Shown: positions 1-13,282, numbered from the stretch's first letter. The stretch is DNA of 64,000 nucleotides from Siphonodentalium dalli (GCA_032622095.1 CP136066.1:183122716-183186715); one strand, 5' to 3'. Program-made: numbers and translations. The notes: generated from the sequence alone by a model not told the origin.

Positions 1-260
1 AACAGATTTATTTCTATCTCAACCACAAATCAATATCAAGTGAATCGCAAAATGGCAGTCCATTTTTGAAGCAATCGCACAACTCCCAATATTTTCATAC
101 ACAAAGCACGACTACCAACAGAGCTTACATCCCTCCCTCAATTTTTAAAACAATTGAGTCCCACCGAATCATTTCAATGATGTAACAGTTCTCCCGATTT
201 TTTTTATTATCATGATAATTTTAATCATTATTATCCAACTCCATTTCCAATTCATTACAG

Positions 261-526
261 TCGAATGCCTCCAAAAATACAAGCTTTGCAAACGCACATC
301 TGATCGCAATAATGAAACAGTTTGTCCACAAGCCAGACACCTACAAAATGTGCCACGTCACGACGTCACAAGAGAACGGTCGCGATCAAGGAAAAGACCT
401 TACCAAGACGATGTATCTCCAGCAGCAAACCCGATGATACGACTAAAGTCACATTACCCAAACCTCGTGACACAGGAGCCAGAAGTGGACATTAGCGCTC
501 GCCAAATCAATCGAGCCCATCCATGA
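261..526 (+). CDS. possible terminal exon, unknown protein
   Basis: A reading frame of about 88 codons follows a good acceptor (pyrimidine-rich tract ending in CAG at 258-260) and ends in a TGA at 524-526. The product is basic, with an Arg/Ser-rich stretch followed by a more ordinary tail, and its composition looks more like coding sequence than the surrounding AT-rich DNA. I recognise no domain and see no upstream exon within the window. It could be the last exon of a gene entering from the left or a chance open frame. Confidence 0.3.
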
Positions 527-682
527 ACTTTTGAACGAAGTATCCTTCATCCACTTATTGTTGAACATAATTATGATTGCATTACATGTATTCCAATGTC
601 ATTTATATTGATACCTTTTATATTATCACACTCATGTTACCTCATCATGCCAACTCTCTTCATAATGCAAATGGCTTCAACA

Positions 683-685
<3 letters not shown>

Positions 686-722
<37 letters not shown>
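686..722. repeat. TA microsatellite
   Basis: About 18 TA dinucleotides in a row. Short open frames crossing it encode only Tyr-Ile repeats and are not genes. Confidence 0.9.
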
Positions 723-730
<8 letters not shown>

Positions 731-1469
731 ACACAATTTTTGCTGATGACCACACGTTGTAACTTATATGCAGAAGCAACCCTTGAATCAACTCAACTCA
801 TTGTCCTAGCATATTCAACCCCTAGATTTTAACACCAGTAGTCAAAATCTGAAAATAAGGGGGACCCTATGTAGAGTAATACACCCCTATCCCTTATCTT
901 ATTCAAGGGACGTGATGGCACTTACTAAATATATATATCTTAACTTAGGGAGGGGAAGACAGGAATATAATCTGAACTCTAGCTGCCCCAAAACATTCCA
1001 CATGGTCTGACCTGCTGGCGCGACCTTACTGGTAGTAGGGAGTTATGCAAGGCTAGCCACAAAGGAAAGAAAGTCTTATGTAACAACTTCAGTTCACCCA
1101 TCGGTCAGGACAGACAAAGGAAGATACTATGACCGTTATAAGTCATTAGCGTATATATAAACCAAACATTAATCTACTCTTTAATTAGTTCTGGCTCTTC
1201 AGACATATCTGGCAGATGCCAACATATATAGGCTCGCTAATTAATAAGCGACGCCTTCCTTTCATGGCATCCCAGATGATTCACCATTATGTATTGTTAC
1301 CTACACTTGCTGCTTACCACATGATGTTAGAGATGAATAAAATTTATACAGAGAACAGTCTTATTCCTTCACATAACTCGATCTACATAACCGATATAAG
1401 TATGTGAGGTTTAATGATAACTCCATCCACATAACTAATAAATATGATTAAAATAAAACAAGTCAACTG

Positions 1470-1640
1470 GCTAAAAATGAAATTCCCGGCAATTTGAATA
1501 TATACACGATTTTTTGTGCCCCCCCCCCCCCTCCCCCAAATGTGCTGTCTCCTTGTATGTATGTCTATCCGTCTAAATTGCTAGAAATGAAATTCCCTGC
1601 AATTGGTATATATAGACGATTTTTTGTGACCCCAACTGTC
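1470..1640. repeat. imperfect direct repeat
   Basis: Two copies, about 1470-1530 and 1573-1637, share the phrases TGAAATTCCC, GCAATT and ACGATTTTTTGTG. A poly-C run lies between them. No gene is visible from 530 to 2050 apart from these repeats. Confidence 0.5.
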
Positions 1641-2056
1641 CTACAGGTATGTATGTCTGACACACTTTATGCAACTTTAAGCATATTTTGGGAAAATCCA
1701 TGATGGCATCCAATATGGTCGTGTGTGGGAAAGAACGGGAGCGACGATTATTTTAGGCCACAAATGTCCTGTCTGTCTGGTATTTATGTATGTCTATTTC
1801 TGACATACTTCATGCTATTTTACGCACATTTTGGGCACATATTTGGCAATTTGGTGGGAGGGACGGAACGGGGCGACACATTCGACGCCGACTGTATTTT
1901 ACCTCTGGCTGTCGCAGGGTGTAGCTGGTCTTTGGAACTTTGAAGCTCAAAGATTGCGTGGGGGCCTCTGCACGATACATACTTGTAATACATACATGTA
2001 CGATGCCACACAGGCACAAAAACTGTATTGCTGCAACACGGATGCGAAAAGGTTAA

Positions 2057-2791
2057 AGGTGCTCAATCTGATTCGATAGTGCCCCCCATATAATCGGATT
2101 CAAAAAAGATTTTTTACAAATGCCACTTCAGTTATCAATTGATTAGTTGCTAAAAAATATTCCTAAGGACTATCGACTATAGTACAAAATTGCCTTATTA
2201 TCCACATAAAGCCACTTCATTTTAGTTATCCATCTTCATTCGCAATTTGGTCAGATATCAGCAACTTGTCAAATAGGGGAGACCAAATTCATATTTGATA
2301 ACCAATTACGCCTTAAAGCTTCAGCGTAATTCAGATTTCCATTACACTTAAGTTTAATAGCATTGCACTTTAGCATAATTCAAATTCCATATTTCAAAAC
2401 TCCCCTGGAGCTGAAATAGAGCAGCCAATTACTGATGCTAGTAACTTTTAATATATAGATACCTTAGATGATACTATTATATGTAAGGTAGTACGTCTAT
2501 GAAAACCTATTACATTTAAGCATAATGGCACTACACTTAAGCGTAATAGAGTTGTGAGTGAGTTATTATGCTTAAGTGTAAGTGTATTACGCTTAAGCGT
2601 AATTAACTATTAAAATTTAATTTGTCCTCCCATAGTCGACTGCTTATTCGGACACTAATAATTCTCAATTGTGACAAACAACAGATTATTAAAATCAAGC
2701 TGATACTTATGATCGGTTATTTGGCTCGAATCAAATAGTGTTGCCCACCAAATAAATATAAATTGAGGGCCGTTTAATCCGATTATCTATT
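2057..2791. mobile_element. TTAA MITE, family A, long copy
   Basis: The left end, AGGTGCTCAATCTGATTC, follows TTAA at 2053-2056, and the right end reads as the complement of ATAGATAATCGGATT next to TTAA at 2792-2795. The same terminal words occur in the copies at 27555, 51758, 52216 and 56408. This copy is longer than the others because it contains an inserted run of short CTTAAGCGTAAT-type words at about 2330-2610. There is no coding capacity. Confidence 0.6.
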
Positions 2792-3389
2792 TTAAAGCAC
2801 TATCGAATATAAAATCTGAAATTTTTCAACAAAAAAATGATATACATGTATAAACAACTGATAAATGATAAATGTAACAACTTTTAAGTTACAATGTGCA
2901 TACTGTATTTGCTAAAAAAGCTAGATAAAACATGATAATTGGTACTTTTCATACCCAAAACTACCAACGTATCCCAATTTTAACACTTTAACTCAATCTG
3001 TTTTTAGATTCAATATAAATATTTGACATTTCCACAATGAAATATTTCATCGATATATAACAACCAGACCAGATGACAGGCAGATAACACACAGATTATC
3101 TCGATTACATCAATCTGTCTAACTCAGCCAAGCGACCACCCTTCTGATTTGATTAGTAACTGAGAAAGCATACATATCCACTACAAGTTATCTCTTTACA
3201 ACACTATCATTTACAATAGTGTCCATGGCCCTCTGACTGGGCAAACCTTTTTCATTCATTGTCGACACATTTGAAAATCAACATTCCACTTTGCTCCGAT
3301 ATTCGAGCGATCCACAAATTACAACTCGGCCCAGATGCCTCTTCGTATCTATCCATATAGGTCCTGAATTCCATTCAATTTTCATTTAA

Positions 3390-3788
3390 AGATACCGATT
3401 CCAACAACATTTATAGAATCCCCTTCAGTTATCAGAATTGATTAATTGTCGAAAAATAATACTAACCGCTATCAAATATAGTATAAAATTGCCCGAATTC
3501 TTTTTTATATTTATCAACATGTACGACCAAATTTAGCCTTGTTATACACAGAAAGCCCATTTATTTAGAGTTATCCGTCTTCATCCGCAATTTTCGTCCG
3601 ATATTAACAACTTGTGTACTCTTTATTAGACCAATAATACTAGATTGTAAAAAATAATATATTTAAAACATCGATTTCTAATAAATCGGGCCTTTGATTG
3701 GTGGTTTCCTCGACTCAGATACATTATTTCTGACCGCCCAATCCATATAATTAAAAAGTTATGACCGCTTAATAGGATTGTGCATCTT
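3390..3788. mobile_element. TTAA MITE, family A, diverged copy
   Basis: It starts after TTAA at 3386-3389 and shares internal sentences with the copy at 51758 (the AGTTATCAGAATTGATTAATTG block and the GAGTTATCC block). The right end (GGATTGTGCATCT) has lost a clean TTAA. It is non-coding. Confidence 0.6.
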
Positions 3789-3789
3789 G

Positions 3790-4596
3790 AACTGCTATAC
3801 AATCTGCATATCAAAAGAAAAAATTTGCAGTATCCCTCAATATAATATCCCTCATTCAATAATCTCCAAACTGTATATCTAGTTTCAATCGCAGTTACAC
3901 GTCACCGCCAACCCCTCATCATTTGCCAATTGTACACCCTTCTTTGCTGCTGCCATATTGCAACTGCTGAATTTCTTTAAAAATTATAGAAAAATAGCCC
4001 CTCCCGCCGACAGTCATCTCTGATTTTGTTTTCCTATCATCGGTCCACACCAAAATTGAGCACACGTCCCTATCTAGTCTACCTCTTCATTAAACCGATT
4101 ATAAACCATGGTGTAATCGATCCATCGATACGCCGTTTAAGTAACCCATGTTCACGTCGTAAGTGATCACGACAAATACCTGCTGATCGGTTATTGATGA
4201 ACTACACAATTCACATGTCAACACACGATATGGCCGGCTGTATTAGCAGCTATCGAGAACATTCATGGCCACCAATGTGCTCCTAATCCTTTCAGTCAAT
4301 ACGGTAGAAATTAAACGATTTGTTACTTCTAATTACCGGTACTTTATTAAACTACTTGCGTGTGAACAAGGTACCACCCCATTACCACTTCTATTATAAA
4401 GGTGGAACATAGGATTTAAAACATTAATATTCACTCTTACATAGTTCCACATTCAAGGTTCGTCCTGTGTAATTTTATCTCAGTTGTAAAGTCGCTAATG
4501 TGTCAAACGACAATCAAAATTGCAGGACAATTTTCACAGAGCTGAATTATTGTATGCTAAATAGTTTATGGGTGACCTGATGCATGCATCTTAGTT
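3790..4596. other. no feature seen
   Basis: AT-rich sequence without a convincing coding frame, tandem repeat or inverted repeat. Confidence 0.5.
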
Positions 4597-4980
4597 TTAT
4601 TGTTTATAGCTGATACTGGGATAATGATACACGTATTTTGATTTCCTTTCTGTTTCAATCACGACATGCGAGTACAAGACGCCACAATTGGCTTCAATCA
4701 AATTATAATGATTTCGCACCAACTGATCTCTGCCGGCACAGTTCTGATCGGTTATTTGATATAGGCAAAATATTGGATTATTCCCCTTCCCTACACGTTT
4801 CGTAAAGCCCGAAGTTGACACAAATATTCTAAACGGTTTAACCGTGTACGTGTAGGAGTAATGGTTACGTGAGTCAGGTGAATTGTGTTGGCAATGACAA
4901 CCATACGTCTCAGTGTTACAAATTTCATCTTTCGATGCAGGCACCCACTTCGAAATTACTTTCCGGTTAGTCCCAAACAT
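4597..4980 (-). CDS. unrecognised 127-codon open frame
   Basis: An open frame of 127 codons starts at an ATG and has seven cysteines, including a Cys-His-Cys cluster near residue 29. I recognise no domain. No splice acceptor decides the start, and neither neighbour is related. It is the longest otherwise unexplained frame in the first 9 kb, but an open frame of this length can occur by chance. It could equally be an exon of an unseen gene. Confidence 0.2.
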   Translation of the reverse strand: MFGTNRKVISKWVPASKDEICNTETYGCHCQHNSPDSRNHYSYTYTVKPFRIFVSTSGFTKRVGKGNNPIFCLYQITDQNCAGRDQLVRNHYNLIEANCGVLYSHVVIETERKSKYVYHYPSISYKQ

Positions 4981-5490
4981 TTAAATCATTAGTCGCCAAA
5001 AATCTGTCCGCTCAGTCGTGATTCGACCGAAAGCTACACTCATCAATTTATTGTCAAAAAAGCTACTAATTTCAGTCAATTTCGCAGATTATAGGCTCTT
5101 CATTTTACTTTTGCGTGGCGACGATGGTTAGCGAGTCTATGATTCTGTATAGGTCTCCTGGGACAATATGACCTCCAATCGGTGTCGTATATACGCGCCT
5201 GAAACTGAGATGCAATCACGAAGTCTGGAAAACACACCCTTCCTGTTGTATTTACGATTGCTTCCTCTTATCATCAATCTCCGAAGGCCAATAAAATAAA
5301 TTGGGACGACGAGAGTGGGGGGGGGGGGGGCGAATTTTAACTTCTATCTTAACATAAATGTAAATGGTTATTTCCAGATATTGAACGCAGTGTCCTGTCT
5401 TATACATCATATAAACTGGTTTAGATTGTCCAATTTGGTCATAATAGGCTGATTAATGGGTCACCGTAACGTAGTTTGACGGTTGGGGCA

Positions 5491-5593
5491 CTTCATATTC
5501 TCGTGGCCACGACTTCATATTCTCGTGGTCACGACTTTATATTATCATGACCACGACTTTATAAAATAAATCGGATGTCACATCCGGGGCTCC
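5491..5593. mobile_element. relic of CGTGGCCACGA foldback
   Basis: Three units of the form TTCATATTCTCGTGGCCACGA are followed by the terminal words GGATGTCACATCC and GGGGCTCCA. These are the arm and right end of the complete foldback at 37598-37962. The left half is missing. Confidence 0.7.
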
Positions 5594-8454
5594 ATAATAT
5601 ATAAACTGATATTATTGTGTCATGCCATGTTATATATATTATCACAACATGCATGTCTTCAGATGTGGCCATTTTGAGACACAGGCTGGCGACTTTGATG
5701 AGGCATTGCAATCGACAATTGAATTTTACATCATCCAAATAAATATTTGCAACTAAAAGTTAGCACAACACACCAAGAAAATATATCACCAAAATGGATT
5801 GTAACATCATTCCTCAAGACAGTGAAATCCAAAGGTTCTTTCATCGTTGCAGATGCTGAAACACAAACTGTTGGATTGTGTCAGTTTCCAACAGAAGACC
5901 CGTATGCATCCACTCCCTAGTCAAAGACAATACACCAATTGTTTTGATTAGCTTTCCATGTATTTAATCAGAGTTTTGTATCTATAAAGAGTTCGGTGGC
6001 ATAATATTCAATATAGGGCCAAGGACCAGCCTCAAAAGTACGAGAAATTCCATTTGTACCTCCCCCCGGTCGGAATTTTCCAACAACTACCTCAATCTTT
6101 AAAACTGTTCGAATGTTCCAACCTGACACCGCCCTATGGTTGGAAATCTCCAAATGATTACCTTTTCAGTTCACAAATTTGACACTGAAGGATGTCGGAG
6201 TCAGTATGTTTACACACACGTATGCCGGTGGTCCATCAGGCGCGAAATTTTTTCTTTTTTACTTAGGTAAACATATTTTACTCAACCTTTTACGCCAGAA
6301 GAAGTTACCATATTTGTCTCATAACGTAAAAAGATTAAAAACAATTTACATAGCATAGTATATGTAGCTTGGTTTGGCTTCAAAATCCAATATTGGACCC
6401 TCCAAATATGCATTGAGTCATAGAATGCACCATTATTTCTTCCAATATGCATATATTACGCCAACTAATTATCAATATTGTAGGCTGCAACATACCATGA
6501 TGTCCATAATCGCACGTTTTGATCTCTTATTTAAACAGTTTGATGTAAAAAACAAATAAATTTAATTACTTTTTATTTTAAATTTAATTTGTAATCTTGT
6601 TTTTTTATAGATTGAACTCCTTGCTCAATTTAACAAAACAATTTTTGTTTGAATTTTCATTTTAATCAAAATTTTTAGAAAAAAGACTAAAGCCGTGATA
6701 AAATTCACCGGGGTACCCCGAATCACTACACCATCATTGGTTGATATTGGTGGATAGTCTGGGAGAGAAAATCGTGAACAGGAAAGCAGACAGACATATC
6801 CAACTCGTTTATATATATCGACAAGAAATTAAATAGAAATAAACATTTGTACATTGGACGGCTCGATGTATGTATCAGTGAAAGTGTCCAAAAGCATGAG
6901 TAGTACATTTTCGGAATAAAAATAAAGGGGTGCATGGGTAGGACTACCCGAACATATGTTTTAAAATATACACTTACAAAATAGTAGAACACTGGGATGA
7001 TGGGTCCCGAAGTGGCCACGATGTAAAAAATAACCTACGTGTCCGGAATTTGTTTCTGACCTCCTCTCGCTCACCCCTGCTGAAAGTACCAAATTATTTG
7101 AATTTAAAAAAAGTTTTAAAAGTATCAAATTTCACACTAAATACTGGTAGAAATATATCAAACTAATGAAAATATATCTCCACCCCCATCCCATGGGGAG
7201 GACATTGTAGCATTTCAGAACTGAAAATAGTGCCATTGACTTAATGTAATTAGTAACCTTAATAGTCTAAAGGAATAGTGTGAGAACAATTGTTCATGCA
7301 CGCAGTATACATGTTCACAAAGAATCAGTAGGCCAAAAACGTGTCAACGATATCGAAATGCAACCAACCAATCCAGTTCTACTCGGGGTGAACAACAATA
7401 ACTGTCCGCCGGGCCTGGTCGATCGGGGTGTACAGGACTAACCGGACAGTAATTTTGAAGCGGTTACCCGTATATAGAAATAATAAATTTGCAATACAGA
7501 GACACTCTATGACAATACTCAATACATGCATTTGTGGGAGGAGGAGATGTCTTTCGATTAGTATGATAGTTGTGGCGACATGTGGCTGAAATGTTAGTTA
7601 AAACATACATTTTCTGGGATATTTTGCGGAAGAAATCGTCTCGTGTTTGTCGTTAATTTAAAGGCATTTTTTTCTCGATAGAACGCTGGCAACTGATTTC
7701 AAGTTGGGGGCGAATATCAGTGACGAAATATTCACTTACCATTTTCTGTTTAGAGGTTCTGTCTAAATGTGTTTATTTGCAGCAAAAACGGTGCCAGAAA
7801 GTGCTTGCAAACTTTGAAAACAAAAACATCTCACATCGGACTCCATGACGTAAGGTTTTCGTTTCTGTTCGTTGATCCACTGTGTTAATGGCATAAGGCA
7901 TTGAACACATGCATCGATCCGCATCAATTGGATCATTAGAGAGTGGAGCATATCTAGTTATCTCAGGACAACCGAGATCATGTTCATTTCATACTAACAG
8001 TGTATGATACAATTTAAGTTTTATATATTCGGAAAATATATTTTGTTGTTAACATTTATCCAGTTAATTATAAAATATTCCCTCAAAACTGATGTTATTG
8101 TCCATGTTAGCGAACGGTATCAAACATACTGGAATAGACTTAAAACCTCAGTTCAATCTAAAGAAAATTAACGTGCCTCAGTATTGCAACGTGCATGTAT
8201 ATATTCACCCTATAACCATATGCATGGTTGTTATTTGGGTTTCTGAACAATAGAACAGTCAATACCCAACCACCCCCGGCCCTGTGTACGAATTTTTCAT
8301 GAGACCATGCTGCCATATCACAACACCTAATAATCAAATAACAAATAGCGAAATATACTTTATCTGGGTTCACGATTATATTAAATATTCAATCGCAGTG
8401 AAACGTGCCACGCGAGGTTAGGATTATATTTCGAAATTAGTATCCCGAGTTAAT
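5594..8454. other. no gene seen
   Basis: AT-rich DNA. The open frames here are under 100 codons, have no splice context and match no family I know. I see no tandem or inverted repeats of note. Confidence 0.5.
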
Positions 8455-8545
8455 CGGAAGGGTGATAACTCTATATAGAACGTACCGGAAGGGTGATAAC
8501 TCTATATAGAACGTATCGGAAGGGTGATAACTCTATATATAATGT
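8455..8545. repeat. 31-bp tandem repeat, 3 copies
   Basis: Three head-to-tail units of CGGAAGGGTGATAACTCTAT plus TAGAACGTAC. The third unit is slightly diverged. Confidence 0.85.
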
Positions 8546-9031
8546 ACTTAACTAAATAACGGAGATTTCTATGAACAAAATTACAACACCACAAATGATC
8601 AACTTTGTCATACGTAAGTCAAATATTCCTATTGGGGTGGGTGCTGGGACTTGGGTGAGTTTAGGGGAACGCCATTTAAATCACTTCTTCAAACATCTCC
8701 GTTATTTACTAAATAATCCTGACCTCAATCCTAACATCACGTACGTCGCACGTGTTACTGCGATTTAATAGTAATGGCTATCTAATCGTTGGCGCCGATT
8801 AAGTATCTTTGACTATCTAATCGTGCGCGTATTGACTGGTCACATATAGAGTTAATTTCATCGGGTAAGCGACTGTCAACTTTGCCAAGATTCACGAATC
8901 ACCTTACTGTCTGAGCCACTGGGATCCCTCTGAATCCGTGGGGAGGAAAAACTAACGAAAAAATCATCTTCACTTATATATTCTTGTCCGATCTGAATTT
9001 CTTTGGTTTCCTCCTTGGTTGACACCACACC

Positions 9032-9267
9032 CTATGCAATTGTTTGAAACTGACATATGGCCAAATTCTGGGCGGAGCACGTTGCGTCTCCCGTCTCGTA
9101 TCCGTTCATGTTACGGTACATAGCCAAGCAGTTCTGACTGGTCCCTCTATTTGGCTGTCGACCAAACCATTTCAGAAAGGGTGCTGGGTCACCTGACAGT
9201 GTGTGCCAGGTCCCTTCTGATCCTTCGTAAGACCCATCTATAAAGACGCCGTTGTATAACTCGGTTC
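9032..9267 (-). CDS. C-type lectin, C-terminal exon
   Basis: This exon encodes the second half of a C-type lectin domain and ends the protein. In order it shows the GxFIDG strand, a Gly-Ser-Glu-Gly-Thr-Trp block (family EGxWxW), a Trp-Phe-Gly...Gln-Pro-Asn loop, an Asn-Cys-Leu-Ala-Met strand and a final Cys-x7-Cys-type core ending ICQF. The loop reads QPN, between the EPN and QPD forms that correlate with mannose- and galactose-type binding, and the WND site is not conserved, so calcium-dependent sugar binding is uncertain. The exon starts after a CAG acceptor (complement of 9268-9270) in phase 1. This joins in frame to the donor at 30550 and gives a continuous domain of about 130 residues. 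The intervening intron is about 21.3 kb and contains the giant transposon. Confidence 0.85.
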
Positions 9268-9520
9268 CTGTGGTGATAGAAATTAGTGCTTTTGACAAAT
9301 TTGATGTTGCAACTTGTCAATTTTAATCACAGAATGGTTTTACTTTTTACTATTTATGGATGATTAGTTCCCTGATGAGATTTTCAGATAATAAGTTCAA
9401 CAAACACAGGCCATTTGTTAAACTTATTATCGGAATATTTCCCACCCATTAATAGTAATCCTCATCCGCTTGCATTATCTGTTCGTAGGTAAGTCGTCTA
9501 CTCATTTCCCCGAACACCTA

Positions 9521-11033
9521 TTGTTACGCCGAGTTCTGTAGTAACTGACGAGTTATGTTGTAGCTCATGAGTTCTGTGTAGTAACAATCGCCGAGTTCTG
9601 TAGTAACTGACGAGTTATGTGGTAGCTCATGAGGTCTGTGTAGTAACAATCGCCGAGTTCTGTAGTAACTGACGAGTTATGTGGTAGCTCATGAGTTCTG
9701 TGTAGTAACAATCGCCGAGTTCGGTAGTAACTGACGAGTTATGTGGTAGCTCATGAGTTCTGTGTAGTAACAATCACCGAGTTGCGTAGTAACTGACGAG
9801 TTATGTGGTAGCTCATGAGTTCTGTGTAGTAACAATCGCCGAGTTGTGTAGTAACTGGCGAGTTATGTGGTAGCTCATGAGTTATGTGTAGTAACAAACG
9901 CCGAGTTGTGTAGTAACTGGCGAGTTATGTGGTAGCTCATGAGTTATGTGTAGTAACAATCGCCGAGTTGTGTAGTAACTGGCGAGTTATGTGGTAGCTC
10001 GTGAGATCTGTGTAGTAACAATCGCAGAGTTGTGTAGTATAGAAAACAGGCTAACGCGTTGTGTAGCAGAAAATCGTCGAGTTTTGTACTAACATTTTTT
10101 GTCTTTTCGAAGACCAGTTTGGACTTTATGCAATATTATATAGTAAATTCAGGTGTGTGAAGTTAGTTTCCCCATTTCTCATACCATTGCTGGACTATTA
10201 TATATGTGGTAGGTAACATACATTCATTCAGGTGCCATGATGCAACTTCAGATAATACACACACGAGGCTGTCCATATCTGTGTGATATATGTGGGGGAT
10301 GCTAAATTCAATCGAGTAACCTGACGAGACATAACAGAATGGACGCAGGTGATCACCCATGTGCTTGTGTTATACGCACATATCTTATCATTGTAATATA
10401 TTCTGGTAACCCGGTGATTCACCAAGTTGAGTTACAGCGTCATGAACGTCAGCCACACACAATCTTACAAAACTAAACATTGAATTTACTATATAAATAT
10501 TGTATAATGTCCAAACGGGTCCTGGGAAAAGAAGAAAAAATTGCTTCTAAACTCGGCGATTCTTTTTTGTTTTTACTACACAATTCGTTGATGTTCTACT
10601 GCAGAACGCGTGACCTCAAATTACTGCATAACTCGTTGCTTTACCACATAACTCGCGAGCTGCAACAAAACAAAACTCGGCGTTTGTTACTACAGAAATC
10701 GTGATCTACCAAAAACTAAAGTTACTACAAAACTCGGCGATTGTTACTACAGAAATCGTGATCTACCAAAAATTAAAGTTACTACAAAACTCGGCGATTG
10801 TTACTACATAAATCGTGATCTACCACAAAACTCGTAAGTTACTACAAAACTCGGCGATTGTTACTACAGAAATTGTGATCTACCAAAAATTAAAGTTACT
10901 ACAAAACTCGGCGATTGTTACTACAGAAACCGTGATCTACCACAAAACTCGTAAGTTACTACAAAACTAGGCGATTGTTACTACAGAAATCGTGATCTAC
11001 CACAAAACTCGTAAGTTACTACAAAACTCGGCG
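9521..11033. mobile_element. foldback element with minisatellite arms
   Basis: The left arm (9521-10040) is about 8 copies of a 62-bp unit beginning CCGAGTTCTGTAGTAACTGA. The right arm (10549-11033) is about 8 copies of a 58-60-bp unit that is the reverse complement of the same theme (CTCGGCGATTGTTACTACAG). A unique spacer of about 500 bp separates them. Inverted arms built of tandem units around a unique centre are the layout of Foldback/Galluhop-type elements. I could not identify a convincing target duplication. No protein is encoded. It lies in the lectin intron. Confidence 0.7.
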
Positions 11034-11783
11034 CAACACTTGGTCTAATGTGTTTTTCAACGAAGCACTCGCAACACAAATCATGATAGGCTTTATAAAT
11101 TGACGACGTTGTTGGACCCATCAAATGTACGCCAACTGGCTTTGTTATGTCCAGATCGACTAATTCATTCATTGTGGTGTGGGCGCAAATGGGACTATGG
11201 TATTCATTGTGGGCAACAAAAGACATTTTCAAGCTATTAGTCGCGAAGCACTTTGTATGGAACATCCACAACTGTCTACATGTATATGCACCAATCCACT
11301 ATCATGGGATATCTAAGTAGGTAGGTAGTATGCAACGAGTACATTATATTGGATATATCGGTTTAGATATAAGTTCTCTATATAAGCCCAATATAACAGT
11401 TCTTATCGCTGAAATGTTTTCCCCGGTCCTTTCATACTTGCATCGATGGTACTGCACAGCATTAGTCAATACTGGTAGACAATAACGCCCAGGGAACACT
11501 CGACGTGAACCAAAGCAATCTTAGTATTCTGCGAGCGTGAAGGGAATGGGATATTTTCCGAACTTGTTTTCTGGTAACTAATGAGGAAAAATAGCACATT
11601 GAATTGGTACAGTTTTGTTAGAAATTAAACGTCGATATACGCAAACATATATTAAAATATTTGTTTTCGCTGTACACATAATGCAGTGCATATACGTAAT
11701 ATATAATGTCGACGCAATTATCTGTTGTTTGGGCACGAATGTATTTTAGGATAGTTTTTACTGTTTTGACTCTCAAATTATCA
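11034..11783. other. lectin intron, no gene seen
   Basis: Intron sequence between the foldback element and the giant transposon. A 96-codon frame on the minus strand at 10981-11271 has an ordinary-looking residue mix, but it runs into the minisatellite and has no recognisable domain. Confidence 0.5.
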
Positions 11784-11791
11784 AAATAATA
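11784..11791. repeat. 8-bp target-site duplication, left
   Basis: AAATAATA immediately precedes the terminal GGGG of the giant element and is repeated exactly at 29452-29459. Confidence 0.8.
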
Positions 11792-13282
11792 GGGGCATGA
11801 CAATCTGCGGAATGGGATGGAATATGGAATAGAACGACAATCTGCGGAACAGAATTTCAAATTGCGTGGAACGGCCGATATCTCGAGGAATACAGGGCGT
11901 AGGGCGCTCATGTTGGTGTCTAACGAAAGGCCCACATTCGCTCTATCCACACATATTAACCCCGCCACTGACCGGACACCAGAAGTTGCATTATTTGATC
12001 GAAAACTGACCTAACATGGGGTGAAATTTGGGATAGCATGGCAATCTGCGGAACAGAATTTCAAATTGCGTGGAACGGCCGATATCTCGAGGAATACAGG
12101 GCGTAGGGCGCTCATTTTGGTGTCTAACGAAAGGCCGATATTCGCCCTATCCACACATATTAACCCCGCCACTGAACGGACACCGGAAGTTGCATTATTC
12201 GGTCGAAAACTGACCTAACATAAAATGCCACAAACACGAAAAACTGCGTTCGACATTAATGTTTAGAATTTAGATTTCTCGACGAATACGCTAGCAAACA
12301 CCAAGTTTTAGGTATCAAATAACGCAGTGGAATACTGTGCACTCGTTTTTATCTACAATATGGCTGTTTTAGTGCGAAAACTGTAATAGCGAAACGCAAA
12401 CAAGCGCCGATAAAACAGCTAAAAATAGACTCGATGTTTACATTTACACGATCGATTTCAGCTGGTATATTCAATATAATGGGGCGTATAGTATATCAAA
12501 ATGTAGGATTAGACACAGGGAATGTATTTTTTTCCAAATGGGTCCACCACGCGGTGAAATTGTTGCAGAAATTCGCTCCAAAATATTCGCACTTCAGTTG
12601 TGACTAAAAGCCCAGATGCCGGAGCCCGGCGACTAAAAGCCAAGTTACAAAATAGATTAACTGGTTTGAACGCATGAATATGTCAATGGTCAGACTGTTG
12701 GAAATAATACCCAATTTTTTTTGTATAGACTTATATAAACACTTACGTGTGAAACTCGAATTTTAATTAAATCCATGATTGTGTAGTCTCTCGTATATCA
12801 CGAACACTGCGCGCACACATTTTATTGGAATACATGCCATCTTTGCCTTGTGTTTTGTTTAGTTTAGTTTTTTTGGCGACCAAAGATGAGATGTGTTCGC
12901 ACCACACTGTGCTAAGGCCAATGAAATCACTGAATTTCAGATTATCAGCTTAACCGCATTATTTCATTAGTATCTGAAGCAAATTAATGAACACCATAAA
13001 CAATAGAAAATTAACACAGCTCTTCGTGCGGGATAATCTTTAAAGCCAGTGACACCTCAGTCATCCTGACAGACTGTACACACATAATGATAATGGGGCA
13101 TTATGCATCATGAATATTTTTGTAAATTGGAATTGTCAAATCTAACATGCATGTTGTGGCTTCTAAGTAAACAAATTACCAGTTTTTTTTTAAATGGAGG
13201 CATGATGTTAAAGGACTCTTAGTTGCAATTAAGACCATCGCAATAAATGCTTCAACAAACGCTCTTTATTGACTACCCTATA
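11792..13282. repeat. left TIR of giant element, 1.49 kb
   Basis: It is the reverse complement of 27480-29451 apart from scattered substitutions, a few 1-2 base indels and a 480-bp MITE present only on the right. Homology stops sharply after GACTACCCTATA at 13271-13282. The word GRCAATCTGCGG occurs three times, at 11799, 11836 and 12040. The last two begin 204-bp tandem units. Two near-identical 65-codon open frames (11817 and 12021) are products of this duplication, not genes. Confidence 0.9.
11836..12243. repeat. 204-bp subterminal tandem repeat, 2 units
   Basis: Unit 1 (11836-12039) and unit 2 (from 12040) differ at a handful of positions. The mirror image is present in the right TIR (about 29000-29407). 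Tandem subterminal words in DNA transposons are commonly transposase-binding sites; that role here is inference. Confidence 0.85.

Noticed and set aside
11817-12218. Two near-identical 65-codon open frames in the left TIR, mirrored in the right TIR
   Set aside because: They coincide with the 204-bp tandem units of the TIR, have no splice or start context, and the same frames on the right end are read only because the TIR is inverted.
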